64,000 bases of DNA from NCBI GenBank assembly GCA_964651785.1, contig CAZYWJ010000008.1, positions 17,644 to 81,643 on the forward strand, in the 5' to 3' direction. Source of the stretch: JAKVAV01 sp964651785 (GTDB lineage Bacteria; Bacteroidota; Bacteroidia; Flavobacteriales_D; Cryomorphaceae). The notes beneath the pieces were generated by a model. That model was not told the origin of the DNA, made no database searches, and saw only the letters and a list, made by a program, of their open reading frames with translations. This document shows positions 1-8,880 of the stretch, one piece after another. How positions within the stretch are numbered: position 1 is the stretch's first letter; every line of letters starts with the position of its first letter. The position numbers were made by a program, and so were the translations under genes.

Positions 1-374
1 TTGGCCTGAACTAATCTGGCTGCGGCATTGGCCTTATTGGCTTGAGCATTGTTAAAGGCAGCCTCAGCTCGATCGAGAGCAGCTTGTGCCAAATCTGGAT
101 TGATCTTCACCAATAAATCACCCTTTTCAACCTTGGCTCCTTCTTTAAATGGTAGTTCCAGTATTTTTCCGGAGACTTCCGAAGAAATGATCACCTCCGT
201 TTCGGGTTGAATTTTTCCATTGGCTACTACCGTTTCCACGATAGTTTTCTCGGATGACGTGGCTGTGGTAACCTTCGTACCGCCTTCGTTTTGTCTCTTG
301 ATTACGGCTACCACCACCAGGGCCGCAATTACAATTCCGGAAATCCAGAGTAGTCGTTTTGTTCGTTTAGTCAT
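1..374 (-). CDS. Efflux RND/ABC periplasmic adaptor (HlyD/AcrA family), 3' end beyond window
   Basis: The reading frame starts with ATG at 374 and runs off the left edge, giving about 124 residues of the N-terminus. It begins with basic residues (MTKRTKR), then one membrane anchor, then the barrel-sandwich part typical of membrane fusion proteins: a VxxGxIxP-like strand, EVSGKILELPFKEGAKVEKGD and an alanine-rich helical hairpin start (LDRAEAAFNNAQANKANAAA). Family members link an inner-membrane pump to a TolC-type duct. The tolC-like gene lies 9 bp upstream on the same strand, so the two are probably co-transcribed, with the pump gene expected further left. Family is clear; substrate cannot be told. 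Confidence 0.88.
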   Translation of the reverse strand, partial: MTKRTKRLLWISGIVIAALVVVAVIKRQNEGGTKVTTATSSEKTIVETVVANGKIQPETEVIISSEVSGKILELPFKEGAKVEKGDLLVKINPDLAQAALDRAEAAFNNAQANKANAAARLVQA

Positions 375-383
375 TCTCAGGCT

Positions 384-1820
384 TTAAAGGGTAATCGGGT
401 TGCCCATATAGAAATCAAGGATCTTAGTGCGAAATACAAAATCATACTTCGCTCTGAGCATATCCACTTGGGCGTTGGTGTATTGAGTTTTGGTAAGGTT
501 AAAATCGACTCCGTTTATAACATCTTGCTCGTACCGCACTTCTGCGTACTTGAATGACTCTTCTAAAGCTCGCACCGCCTGTCGGGCAGCTAAGAAGGTG
601 TTCATAGCAGCTTTAGCATCAGCGTAAGCCTGCTCAATGTCAAAGCGCAATTGATTCGTTACCTGACGATAAGATAAATCTGCATCCAATCGGTTGATTT
701 TGGCACGCTCTACATTGGCTTTAGCAGACCAACCGTTGAAGATAGGTACATTGAGTTGCAGTTGAAGATTTTGGTTAAAGTTGTCTTCCAATTGATCACC
801 GAAACTCTTCGTCTCAAATGTTTGAGTGGTGGGATCGGGTTGGGGAAAAGAGTTTACCACTAAAATATCGTCGCCGACCGTAACGGTTCCCACGGGAAAA
901 GAAACGGATTCACCTTCGTCCGTTACGATTTGATTAATACCGGAATATCCGGAACCGAGCGAGCCGCTCAATTGAAGTGATGGATAAAGCTGACCTTGAG
1001 AAGCATTCACTGCATATTCGGCAGCACTCTGCCTGGCTTCGGCTGCCTGAACTTGAGGCATCAAGGTTTTGGCTTTAACATAGATATCTTGCGCATCATT
1101 GGTAAGCAATTCCACGCCCTCGTCAGTGAGATCGGGTTTAACGATATCGAAATCTCGTGCCTCTTCGGGTTCAAGCTGCAAAAGTTGTGTAAGTGAAAGA
1201 AGCGATAGCGTTACGGCATTTTGAGCTGTCACTAAATTTAATTGTTCTCGCGCAAGTTGTGATTCCAAGTCAAATAGCGTTCCCCGTGGCATCTGCCCCG
1301 CTTCTACAAGCTTTTCCATGCGATCAACCTGCTGTTGGGTGATATCAATTTGATTTTCACTGACGACAAGACTTTCTTTGTTTTGGAGAATTCTCAAGTA
1401 CGCCAAACATACCTGAAGAGCAATGTCATTTTTTATCGACTCAAGATCATATTGATTGGCGATCAAACTCTGCTCACTGTTTCTGAGATTATTGATTTTT
1501 GAAAAACCATTGAATACATCCAAACTCGAACCCAGAAAAATGTTACCGGTTGCAACGCGCTCCGTAGCGAACTGGTTGGTAAAAGGATCAATTCTTTGAC
1601 CGAAGTTATAACCGTAGGTTGCTCCTCCGTTCAAATTGGGTAAAAGCCCGAATTTGTTTTGCTTCACTTCTATTTCCCACCGCTCTACATTGAGCGCGCT
1701 TTGCTGAACGGTGATGTTGTTTTGGTGAGCATAATCGATGCATTTCTGCAGATCCCATTTTTGCGCGAAAGCGCTGCCGGAACAAAATAAAATCAAGGTA
1801 AAAACCGAGGCAAATCTCAT
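384..1820 (-). CDS. TolC family outer membrane efflux protein
   Basis: 478 residues, ATG start, cleavable signal peptide ending SGSAFAQ at about residue 20. The mature protein opens with the usual WDLQKCIDYAHQNN motif of Bacteroidota TolC-type proteins and contains two long helical OEP repeats (about 25-220 and 260-470). It would form the outer-membrane trimeric duct for the adaptor encoded 9 bp downstream. Length is normal for the family. Exported compound unknown: these triads serve antibiotics, metals, peptides or lipids. Confidence 0.92.
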   Translation of the reverse strand: MRFASVFTLILFCSGSAFAQKWDLQKCIDYAHQNNITVQQSALNVERWEIEVKQNKFGLLPNLNGGATYGYNFGQRIDPFTNQFATERVATGNIFLGSSLDVFNGFSKINNLRNSEQSLIANQYDLESIKNDIALQVCLAYLRILQNKESLVVSENQIDITQQQVDRMEKLVEAGQMPRGTLFDLESQLAREQLNLVTAQNAVTLSLLSLTQLLQLEPEEARDFDIVKPDLTDEGVELLTNDAQDIYVKAKTLMPQVQAAEARQSAAEYAVNASQGQLYPSLQLSGSLGSGYSGINQIVTDEGESVSFPVGTVTVGDDILVVNSFPQPDPTTQTFETKSFGDQLEDNFNQNLQLQLNVPIFNGWSAKANVERAKINRLDADLSYRQVTNQLRFDIEQAYADAKAAMNTFLAARQAVRALEESFKYAEVRYEQDVINGVDFNLTKTQYTNAQVDMLRAKYDFVFRTKILDFYMGNPITL

Positions 1821-1935
1821 ATCGGGTAGTTTAATTCCGATAAAAGTAAGGATGTCATTGAATAGAAAACCCCAATAAAGTATAAACGGTAATAGTATTC
1901 AGTAAAAGGCCGGATAGCGGGAAAATGTAGACGCG

Positions 1936-3192
1936 CTATAGCGAAACTATTTCGGCTTCAACTCTTCGGTTGGCTTCAGCCTGACGATTATTAACGGGGT
2001 TCGGATAAATCATTTTGGCGTTTCCGAAACCTTTGTATGACATGCGCGATGCTTCAACCCCGGCTTCTTTGAGTTTATCGTAAATGGCTTCAGCTCTTGC
2101 CTCGCTCAATTTTCGGTATTTCCGCTTGTTTTTTTTCGACTCTCCGTTTACGTGACCTTGAATTTCAATACTCACATTGTCATTCTCTAACATAAACTCG
2201 GCAAGCTTTTCCAAAGCAGGCTTGCTCTTATCCAGAATCACTTCCCGATCGCTTTCAAATTTGATATTTCCCAGATTGATACGGTCTCCCTTTCGCATGG
2301 GCTTTAGCTTCACTTCTATTTCGTAAAGCGAATCATTTTTAGGAATGAATTCATCCGTGTAGAGAAGATATCCTTTTTTGATCACATTGATATCATACGT
2401 TCTGTAACTCAGCACGTCGAGGGTCACCTGAGACACGGCGGGATAGCGCGAGGGCAGGCTATCGGGCAAATTATCAATAAAAATGTTTGACTGAATTCGC
2501 TCTCCGGTTTCTTTATCGGTCACCGTTACGCGCATAGTGCGCAGAGGTATTTCGTATTCTTCTTCTTCCTCTTCGTTATCCGTTTGGCCCTCTTGTAATG
2601 GGTTCAGCCTTCGATAATGCAGATAGATGCTGTGCCCTTCGTTTTCCCTGAAAGGATTATCAACCAAGAGGTAATAAGTTTGTCCTCGGCGGGCTTTCAA
2701 GGCGCGGCTGTAAGAGCTTCCCGGCCCTGAAGGCACGTATTCATCCAACGAAGATTCACTCAACCCCGTTTGCCCCTGAACCTCAATATTTTTTCTTGAA
2801 ATATTCGTGCGAATCGGAATCTTTTTTCCTTCGGCAATATCACGGCAGAAGTTCGGACCGTCGTATAGAAAAAGTAAAAAGTCAAAATCATCATCCTTTT
2901 GAATAGGAATGAGGTCGAAAGTAAATATGCAGTCGTACGGAATGGTAAACTTGTACCAAACCGTATTGTGCTCTCTTTGGATAAAATAGGGGTCTCCCAA
3001 TTCGTAACCTACTAACTCCAAATTATTTCCGAATCCCTTGGGCGAATAGACAGGACCGATCACCGTATCGTTAATAGTGAGTGCTCCGATGCAATCAGAA
3101 CCGGTAACTCCCAGTTGAACGGGTTTGTCCTGGCAGTAGCTTTCGATTGAAGCCAGTGAAAGAATAAAAAAGAATACCGTTAAAAAACGCAT
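1936..3192 (-). CDS. OmpA family protein with C-terminal peptidoglycan-binding domain
   Basis: 418 residues with a signal peptide (cleavage about residue 20, SYCQ). Residues about 30-200 resemble the pre-peptidase-like beta domains found before OmpA modules in Bacteroidota; an acidic EEEEEEYE stretch separates this from a middle beta domain. The last 115 residues are a classical OmpA_C domain (INLGNIKFES..., EIQGHVNGE, LSEARAEAIYDKL, YKGFGNAKMIYPN, NRRVEAEIV), including the Asn-Arg-Arg motif near the diaminopimelate-binding site. It probably tethers the outer membrane to peptidoglycan. It follows metH by 44 bp on the same strand, but no functional link is evident. Confidence 0.88.
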   Translation of the reverse strand: MRFLTVFFFILSLASIESYCQDKPVQLGVTGSDCIGALTINDTVIGPVYSPKGFGNNLELVGYELGDPYFIQREHNTVWYKFTIPYDCIFTFDLIPIQKDDDFDFLLFLYDGPNFCRDIAEGKKIPIRTNISRKNIEVQGQTGLSESSLDEYVPSGPGSSYSRALKARRGQTYYLLVDNPFRENEGHSIYLHYRRLNPLQEGQTDNEEEEEEYEIPLRTMRVTVTDKETGERIQSNIFIDNLPDSLPSRYPAVSQVTLDVLSYRTYDINVIKKGYLLYTDEFIPKNDSLYEIEVKLKPMRKGDRINLGNIKFESDREVILDKSKPALEKLAEFMLENDNVSIEIQGHVNGESKKNKRKYRKLSEARAEAIYDKLKEAGVEASRMSYKGFGNAKMIYPNPVNNRQAEANRRVEAEIVSL

Positions 3193-3236
3193 AAAGAAAT
3201 TGTCTCCAAGCCGGCCCCTAAAATAGATGATTCATT

Positions 3237-5909
3237 TCAATAATTAAGGTTGGGACCGAGCCACTTTTCCATAGTGTCAAAGTGCATGCCTTTTCTTTCG
3301 GCCATACTTTTCACCTGATCTTTGGCTATGCGGCCTACGCCAAAATACTTAGAATGAGGAGAAGCAAAATAAAGCCCTGAAACAGATGAAGCCGGATACA
3401 TGGCATAGCTTTCAGTTAAGCTGATACCGGTATGTTCGGGAGCATTTAATAAATCAAAAAGGCCCGGCTTTTCGGTATGGTCAGGACATGCGGGATATCC
3501 CGCGGCAGGACGAATTCCACGATACTTTTCCTTAATCAGCTCTTCGTTCGATAAACTTTCGCGTGAAGCATAGCCCCAAAAATCCTTTCTAACCTTTGCG
3601 TGCATAAGCTCCGCAAAAGCTTCCGCCAATCGATCGGCCAACGCCTTGATCATAATCACCGAATAGTCGTCGTGATTCTTTTGAAAACGCTCAACGTGCC
3701 GCTCAATTCCCAATCCTGCCGTAACCGCAAATCCACCGATGTAATCTTTTCTGCCGGAATCTTTGGGAGCGATAAAATCGGCGAGTGACAAATTGGGCTG
3801 GCCCGCTGCTTTTTTGACCTGCTGACGCATAAATTCAAAGCGATGAATGGCTTTTCCCGAATCTGACGGATCGTAGACTTCCACCGTATCGTAATTAACG
3901 GTATTGGCAGGCCAGATCCCGATCACTGCCTTCGCTCGTAGCCACTGATTGGTGATGATTTCCTGAAGCATTTTAGTAGCATCGGCATAGAGTTTTGTAG
4001 CCTCTGCTCCCACCACTTCATCTTCTAATATTTTCGGGAATCGGCCGTGCAAATCCCAAGTTTGAAAAAATGGTGTCCAATCGATATAACCCGCTATCTC
4101 GCGAAGGCTGTAATCATAAAATGTTTGCACACCAAGCTGCGCAGGAACTTCCGCTTGGGGTTCGTTTGCCCAGTCGATCTTCAGCCTCGCAGACCGCGCC
4201 TCAGAGAGTGAGAGGTACTTTATGACCTTCTCTTTTCCTGCATGGTGTAGCCTGATCTTTTCGTATTCTTTCTTGATCTCACCGATAAACTCACCGCTTT
4301 CTTTCCCGAGCAATCTTTCCACTACGGTAACGGAGCGAGAAGCATCCTGCACGTGAACGGTTTGACTCTTGGTGTAATGCTGTTCGATTTTCACGGCAGT
4401 GTGAACCCGGCTCGTAGTGGCACCACCTATCAGCAAAGGCAGATCAAGGCCCCTGCGCTCCATTTCTTTAGCTACTCCTACCATTTCCTCCAAACTCGGT
4501 GTGATCAATCCACTCAGGCCGATAATATCAACCTTTTCCTCAATGGCTTTGTCGAGAATCTTTTCTGCGGGCACCATTACGCCCATATCTATTACCTCGT
4601 AGTTATTGCAAGCCAAAACGACTCCGACAATGTTTTTACCGATATCGTGCACATCACCTTTTACCGTGGCGAGCAATACCTTGCCTTGAGCCGAAGTATC
4701 TTGAAATTTTTTCTTGTCCTCTTCGATATAAGGCAGCAAATGTGCCACCGCTTTCTTCATTACGCGAGCGCTCTTTACTACTTGCGGAAGAAACATTTTA
4801 CCGGAACCGAATAAATCACCCACTACATTCATCCCTTTCATCAAAGGACCCTCAATTACTTGCAATGGCCTGTCGAAAAGAAGTCGGGTTTCTTCGGTGT
4901 CTTCTACTATGTACTTGTCGATTCCTTTTACCAAAGCATGGCTCAAGCGCTCTTTCACCTCAAGGCTTCGCCACTCTTCTAGCTGCCCTTCCTTCGGGCC
5001 TGTGTCCTGAACATTTTCCGCAAATTCCAAGAGCCTTTCCGTCGAATCGGCTCGTCGATTGAGCAGAACATCTTCTACCCGAACCAATAATTCCGGTTCG
5101 ATATCATCATAAACGGTCAGCATGGAAGGATTCACAATTCCCATATCCATTCCCGCTTTGATGCCGTGATAGAGAAAAGCGCTGTGCATCGCTTCTCGCA
5201 CCACGTTATTTCCGCGAAAGCTGAAAGAAACGTTGCTCACACCGCCACTGACCAAGGCTCCGGGAAGGTTTGCCTTTATCCATTTTGTTGCTTCAAAAAA
5301 GTCTACGGCATTGTTGTTATGCTCTTCAATACCCGTTCCGACGGGAAAGATATTCGGGTCAAAAATGATATCGTCATTGGGAAATCCGACCTGCTCGGTT
5401 AGAATCTTGTAAGACCTTTGACAGATTTCGATTCTTCTTTCCAAGCTATCGGCTTGTCCTCTTTCATCGAATGCCATTACGATGACTGCTGCTCCGTAGC
5501 GCCGTATCTGCTTAGCTTGGTAGATGAATTCTTCCTCACCACCCTTTAAGCTGATGCTATTTACCACGGCCTTTCCTTGCACGCACTTCAGACCCGCTTC
5601 TATGATAGACCACTTGGACGAGTCGATCATGATCGGAATCCGGGAGATCTCCGGCTCAGATGCGATCAAGTTGAGGAATTTGACCATGGCTTTCTCGCCA
5701 TCGAGCATTCCTTCGTCCATGTTGACATCGAGGATTTGAGCTCCGCCTCTTACCTGATCTAAAGCTACTTCTATAGCTTCATCATAAAGATCGTCCTTGA
5801 TGAGCCGCAAGAATTTCCGGCTACCCGTCACATTGGTTCGCTCGCCTACATTTATAAAGTTTGATTGGGGTGTAACCACCAATGGCTCCAAACCACTTAA
5901 TCTCAACAT
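3237..5909 (-). CDS. metH: Cobalamin-dependent methionine synthase, folate/B12/activation part
   Basis: 890 residues covering everything of MetH except the homocysteine domain. Order: pterin-binding TIM barrel (about 1-290, starting near the NVGERTNVTGS motif), cobalamin cap and B12-binding domain (about 300-560; DVHDIGKNIVGVVLACNNY supplies the DxHxxG lower-axial histidine), and the AdoMet reactivation domain (about 580-890; RPAAGYPACPDHTEK). It transfers methyl from methyltetrahydrofolate via B12 to homocysteine held by the partner protein encoded 15 bp upstream. Splitting MetH at this point is a known pattern in Bacteroidota. Confidence 0.96.
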   Translation of the reverse strand: MLRLSGLEPLVVTPQSNFINVGERTNVTGSRKFLRLIKDDLYDEAIEVALDQVRGGAQILDVNMDEGMLDGEKAMVKFLNLIASEPEISRIPIMIDSSKWSIIEAGLKCVQGKAVVNSISLKGGEEEFIYQAKQIRRYGAAVIVMAFDERGQADSLERRIEICQRSYKILTEQVGFPNDDIIFDPNIFPVGTGIEEHNNNAVDFFEATKWIKANLPGALVSGGVSNVSFSFRGNNVVREAMHSAFLYHGIKAGMDMGIVNPSMLTVYDDIEPELLVRVEDVLLNRRADSTERLLEFAENVQDTGPKEGQLEEWRSLEVKERLSHALVKGIDKYIVEDTEETRLLFDRPLQVIEGPLMKGMNVVGDLFGSGKMFLPQVVKSARVMKKAVAHLLPYIEEDKKKFQDTSAQGKVLLATVKGDVHDIGKNIVGVVLACNNYEVIDMGVMVPAEKILDKAIEEKVDIIGLSGLITPSLEEMVGVAKEMERRGLDLPLLIGGATTSRVHTAVKIEQHYTKSQTVHVQDASRSVTVVERLLGKESGEFIGEIKKEYEKIRLHHAGKEKVIKYLSLSEARSARLKIDWANEPQAEVPAQLGVQTFYDYSLREIAGYIDWTPFFQTWDLHGRFPKILEDEVVGAEATKLYADATKMLQEIITNQWLRAKAVIGIWPANTVNYDTVEVYDPSDSGKAIHRFEFMRQQVKKAAGQPNLSLADFIAPKDSGRKDYIGGFAVTAGLGIERHVERFQKNHDDYSVIMIKALADRLAEAFAELMHAKVRKDFWGYASRESLSNEELIKEKYRGIRPAAGYPACPDHTEKPGLFDLLNAPEHTGISLTESYAMYPASSVSGLYFASPHSKYFGVGRIAKDQVKSMAERKGMHFDTMEKWLGPNLNY

Positions 5910-5924
5910 TAATTCAAATAGGTT

Positions 5925-6965
5925 TTAAGCGTGAACTGTTTGGGTTTTTGCCAAAAATGTATTTCTGGGCTTTTTGCTCTTTGCGGCTTCCGCCAATGCG
6001 CGAATATGTTCGGGAGTGGTTCCGCAACATCCGCCTACGATATTGAGAAATCCTGAGTCCAGAAATTCACCTACCTCGGCCGCCATCTCTTCGGGGGTTT
6101 GATCGTACTCACCAAATTCGTTCGGCAAACCGGCATTCGGATGAGCGCTCACCGCAAATGGCGCTTTGCTGGCCAAAACTTTCAAGTAAGGTCGCAACTG
6201 AGCGGCGCCAAGCGCACAATTCAAGCCGATGGATAGCAACGGCATATGCTCCAAGGAAATTAAGAAAGCTTCGGTTGTTTGTCCCGACAGCGTTCTTCCG
6301 CTCGCATCCGTGATGGTTCCCGAAACCATTACCGGCAATTCGATATTCAATTCATCAAATACCTCATCAATGGCAAAGAGTGCTGCCTTGGCGTTAAGCG
6401 TATCAAAAACGGTCTCCACCAAAAGGATGTCGACACCGCCTTCTATCAAGGCTTTCACCTGTTCGGCATAGTTTTTTCTAAGCTGGTCAAAAGTGACAGC
6501 TCTGAACCCGGGGTCGTTTACATCAGGCGACAGGCTGGCCGTACGATTTGTAGGGCCAATGGAGCCCGCCACAAATCGGGGCTTGTCGGGTTGTTTGGCA
6601 GTATACTCATCAGCGGCCTCACGAGCTAAGCGAGCACTTGCCAAGTTGAGGTCGTAAACGGCAGATTCTAATTGGTAATCTGCTTGCGCAATGGCGGTAG
6701 AGCTGAACGTATTTGTTTCAGCAATATCGGCTCCGGCTTCAAAATAAAGAGAGTGAATTTCTTTAATGATGTCCGGTCGGGTGATACTGAGCAAGTCGTT
6801 ATTCCCCTTGAGGGAAAGCGGATGATCTTTGAATCTTTCTCCTCTAAAATCTTCTTCCTCCAAGGTATGGCGCTGAATCATGGTTCCCATTGCCCCGTCG
6901 AGCACCATAACTCGGTTTTCCAGAATGCGTTTGATCTCGCTACCCGAAGGTTTCGACTGCCTCAT
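5925..6965 (-). CDS. metH: Methionine synthase, homocysteine-binding (zinc) part
   Basis: 346 residues, homocysteine S-methyltransferase TIM barrel. It has the start motif VMVLDGAMGTMIQRH and the zinc thiolate ligands in GLNCALGA (about residue 250) and GGCCGTTPEHI (about 315). It binds homocysteine and presents its zinc-activated thiol to methylcobalamin on the larger partner encoded just downstream. A free-standing BHMT or MmuM-type enzyme is less likely because of the adjacent MetH remainder. No AdoMet or cobalamin riboswitch is possible immediately upstream: the preceding gene ends only 17 bp away. Confidence 0.94.
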   Translation of the reverse strand: MRQSKPSGSEIKRILENRVMVLDGAMGTMIQRHTLEEEDFRGERFKDHPLSLKGNNDLLSITRPDIIKEIHSLYFEAGADIAETNTFSSTAIAQADYQLESAVYDLNLASARLAREAADEYTAKQPDKPRFVAGSIGPTNRTASLSPDVNDPGFRAVTFDQLRKNYAEQVKALIEGGVDILLVETVFDTLNAKAALFAIDEVFDELNIELPVMVSGTITDASGRTLSGQTTEAFLISLEHMPLLSIGLNCALGAAQLRPYLKVLASKAPFAVSAHPNAGLPNEFGEYDQTPEEMAAEVGEFLDSGFLNIVGGCCGTTPEHIRALAEAAKSKKPRNTFLAKTQTVHA

Positions 6966-6982
6966 ATCTATACGGTTTTGGA

Positions 6983-7249
6983 TTAATGAATTCGATTGAA
7001 GGATCTCCAGAAACCTCCGATCTGCTTTCTAAAAAACACAATGAAAAGAGTGGCCAGAAGCAAATACGGAATTCCCATCAAATAGATGATCCCGTTATTC
7101 AGACCGTTCGCCAATCCGTACCCTGCCTCGTCCTGAGCGTTTTCAGCCACAGCCTTACACATGGCGCATTGAGCGACAGATTCGCCGGAGCTTAAAACCA
7201 TCAGTGTCAGGATTAATATAAAAGTCAGACTATTTCCTTTCAATTTCAT
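6983..7249 (-). CDS. Small CxxC membrane protein, end of the oxidase-assembly run
   Basis: 88 residues. An N-terminal signal or anchor segment (about 8-26, ending SVAQ) is followed at once by Cys28-Ala-Met-Cys31, so a mature protein cut after SVAQ would begin with the cysteine pair. A Gly/Asn-rich stretch (YGLANGLNNG) leads into a second membrane helix (about 52-71) and a short basic tail. It lies 13 bp after a DUF420 gene and two genes after SCO, so a role in copper or thiol handling during cytochrome oxidase assembly is a reasonable inference. No named family was recognised with certainty. Confidence 0.75.
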   Translation of the reverse strand: MKLKGNSLTFILILTLMVLSSGESVAQCAMCKAVAENAQDEAGYGLANGLNNGIIYLMGIPYLLLATLFIVFFRKQIGGFWRSFNRIH

Positions 7250-7262
7250 CTTTACAAAGTTA

Positions 7263-7787
7263 CTAAACGTAATAAGGCGAAATCATGAGATAAACCAAAA
7301 CACCTGAGATGGCCACATAGAGCCAGATGGGAAAAGTGATGCGGGCTAATTTGCGGTGCTTGTCAAATCGCTGAGCCAAGGCTCGTACGTAAGTGATTAA
7401 CACCAGCGGAATGATAACAATGGAAAGTAAAATATGTGAAATGAGCAGAGCAAAATATACGGGCCTGATCCACCCCTCACCACCGAACGGCGTAGACTCG
7501 CTGGTGCTGTGATACACCACATAAAGCACTAAGAACAGCGCTGAGAACACAATAGCAGATGTCATCAGCTTCCTGTGCGTTCCAATTTTCTTATTCTTAA
7601 TTGAGATTACTCCCGCAATGAGAAAGACTGCGGTGAGCGCATTCATCGTAGCGTAAATCGGAGGCAAGAATGAAGTATCAAACCCCTCAATGCGAACCGA
7701 AAACAAAACAGCAACCACAGCGGGCACGGCTATCGAGACTATTATGATCCAAGGTTTGTATTTTTTCTCCAGCGCTTCTCCCGTCAT
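7263..7787 (-). CDS. DUF420 family membrane protein (oxidase assembly, CtaM-like)
   Basis: 174 residues with five predicted membrane helices and short loops, matching the DUF420/YozB group, which in Firmicutes includes CtaM, needed for heme A-containing oxidase function. It contains two intramembrane histidines in HRKLMTSAIVFSALF and SHILLSIVIIPLV, positioned like possible metal or heme ligands. Its ATG overlaps the TGA of SCO by 4 nt, which implies translational coupling. Exact biochemical role is not established for this branch. Confidence 0.85.
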   Translation of the reverse strand: MTGEALEKKYKPWIIIVSIAVPAVVAVLFSVRIEGFDTSFLPPIYATMNALTAVFLIAGVISIKNKKIGTHRKLMTSAIVFSALFLVLYVVYHSTSESTPFGGEGWIRPVYFALLISHILLSIVIIPLVLITYVRALAQRFDKHRKLARITFPIWLYVAISGVLVYLMISPYYV

Positions 7788-8485
7788 GATCTTACTTTTT
7801 CCGACTCTTTTAAGGTCTCTTCTTTCTTCAGCATTTTGATATCGGTAATCAAGTCATCAACTTCTTTGGAACTTGTACCATCATAAAACCCTCGGATGTG
7901 ACGATCTCTGTCCAATAAAACGAACATGGAAGAATGTAAAAACCCTCCGGGTGCACCCGAATCTTCTTGCGTGCTTAGAAGATAACCTTCAAAGCCTTGC
8001 TCAAAAATCTCTTCCTGATTTCCTGTAACGAAAGTCCACTTTTCAAAATCAGCTCCTTCTTCTTTCCCGTATTCCAAAAGCACTTCAGGGGTATCGTTCT
8101 CAGGATTGACGGTATGAGACAGGAAAGAAACATCATCGTATGCCGCGTCATCCAACATCCATTGCAAACGCGCCATTTGCTTGGTCATAATAGGACAAAT
8201 GGTAGGGCAAGTGGTAAAGAAAAAATCTGCGACCAGAATATCTCCTTCAAAATCTTCCATGGTCGTTCGCTCACCAAATTGATTGGTAAAGGAAAAATCA
8301 GGAACGGTGTGGTACAGGGTGTCAGGTGTTTCGCTGCCTGCTTTGTAAACGGGCTCCTTCGGACCGTAGTAGGGAAGGGTTTTAAAGCTGTGATCGGCTT
8401 TGCTTAAAAAGATAAGCACCAAGCCGGGACCCAACAGCAGAGCGAAAAGCAAAAGGTATTTCCGTCTCTCAGAAGATTTGTTCAT
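7784..8485 (-). CDS. SCO1/SenC family copper chaperone for cytochrome oxidase
   Basis: 233 residues: N-terminal membrane anchor (about 10-28) and a periplasmic thioredoxin fold. The copper ligands are visible: Cys93 and Cys97 in TCPTICPIM and His184 in GGFLHSSMFVL. SCO proteins deliver or reduce copper at the CuA site of oxidase subunit II. It sits between oxidase subunit IV (5 bp upstream) and DUF420 (4-nt overlap), fully consistent with CuA assembly. Length and motif spacing are normal. Confidence 0.95.
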   Translation of the reverse strand: MNKSSERRKYLLLFALLLGPGLVLIFLSKADHSFKTLPYYGPKEPVYKAGSETPDTLYHTVPDFSFTNQFGERTTMEDFEGDILVADFFFTTCPTICPIMTKQMARLQWMLDDAAYDDVSFLSHTVNPENDTPEVLLEYGKEEGADFEKWTFVTGNQEEIFEQGFEGYLLSTQEDSGAPGGFLHSSMFVLLDRDRHIRGFYDGTSSKEVDDLITDIKMLKKEETLKESEKVRS

Positions 8486-8490
8486 TGCAA

Positions 8491-8868
8491 TTATGGCCTA
8501 TATTCAAGCCACACGTCATTCAAGTAACTCGACTCCGTAACACCAATGAAAAGGAGATATAGAATGAAAACCGCGTATGGCAAGAGTATAACATATCTCA
8601 AGGACTTTCGTTCATCGCCGAGGTGCATAAAAACGAGAACAATGTATCCTGCTTTTACCAAGGTCATAACGATAAATGACCATTTAACAACGGGCCAGAA
8701 ATCAGTTCCTTGCTTGATGAAAATACCAAGAGCAACTTCGATGGTCGTGATTACCGAAAGGAGTATGGTAACGAAATAAATCTTCTTACGAATCTTTTTT
8801 CCGTGCTCTTCATCGTGGTTTGCCTGTACTGAATAACTATCGTTTACGATTAGATCGTCGCGTTCCAT
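8491..8868 (-). CDS. Cytochrome c oxidase subunit IV family protein
   Basis: 125 residues with three membrane helices and a lysine-rich N-terminal cytoplasmic segment (HDEEHGKKIRKKIYF). FMHLGDERKSLRY between helices 2 and 3 matches the prokaryotic subunit IV/CyoD-like family, a small accessory subunit stabilising the catalytic core. Gene order subunit III - subunit IV - SCO supports the call. Confidence 0.88.
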   Translation of the reverse strand: MERDDLIVNDSYSVQANHDEEHGKKIRKKIYFVTILLSVITTIEVALGIFIKQGTDFWPVVKWSFIVMTLVKAGYIVLVFMHLGDERKSLRYVILLPYAVFILYLLFIGVTESSYLNDVWLEYRP

Positions 8869-8880
8869 ATTGCAAGTATT

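Noticed and set aside
4353..4814. 153-codon plus-strand frame opposite metH
   Set aside because: Antisense to the B12-binding domain of metH with no family resemblance.
6966..6982. AdoMet or cobalamin riboswitch before metH
   Set aside because: The gap is 17 bp, too short for any known riboswitch aptamer; nothing resembling a B12 box was seen further up.
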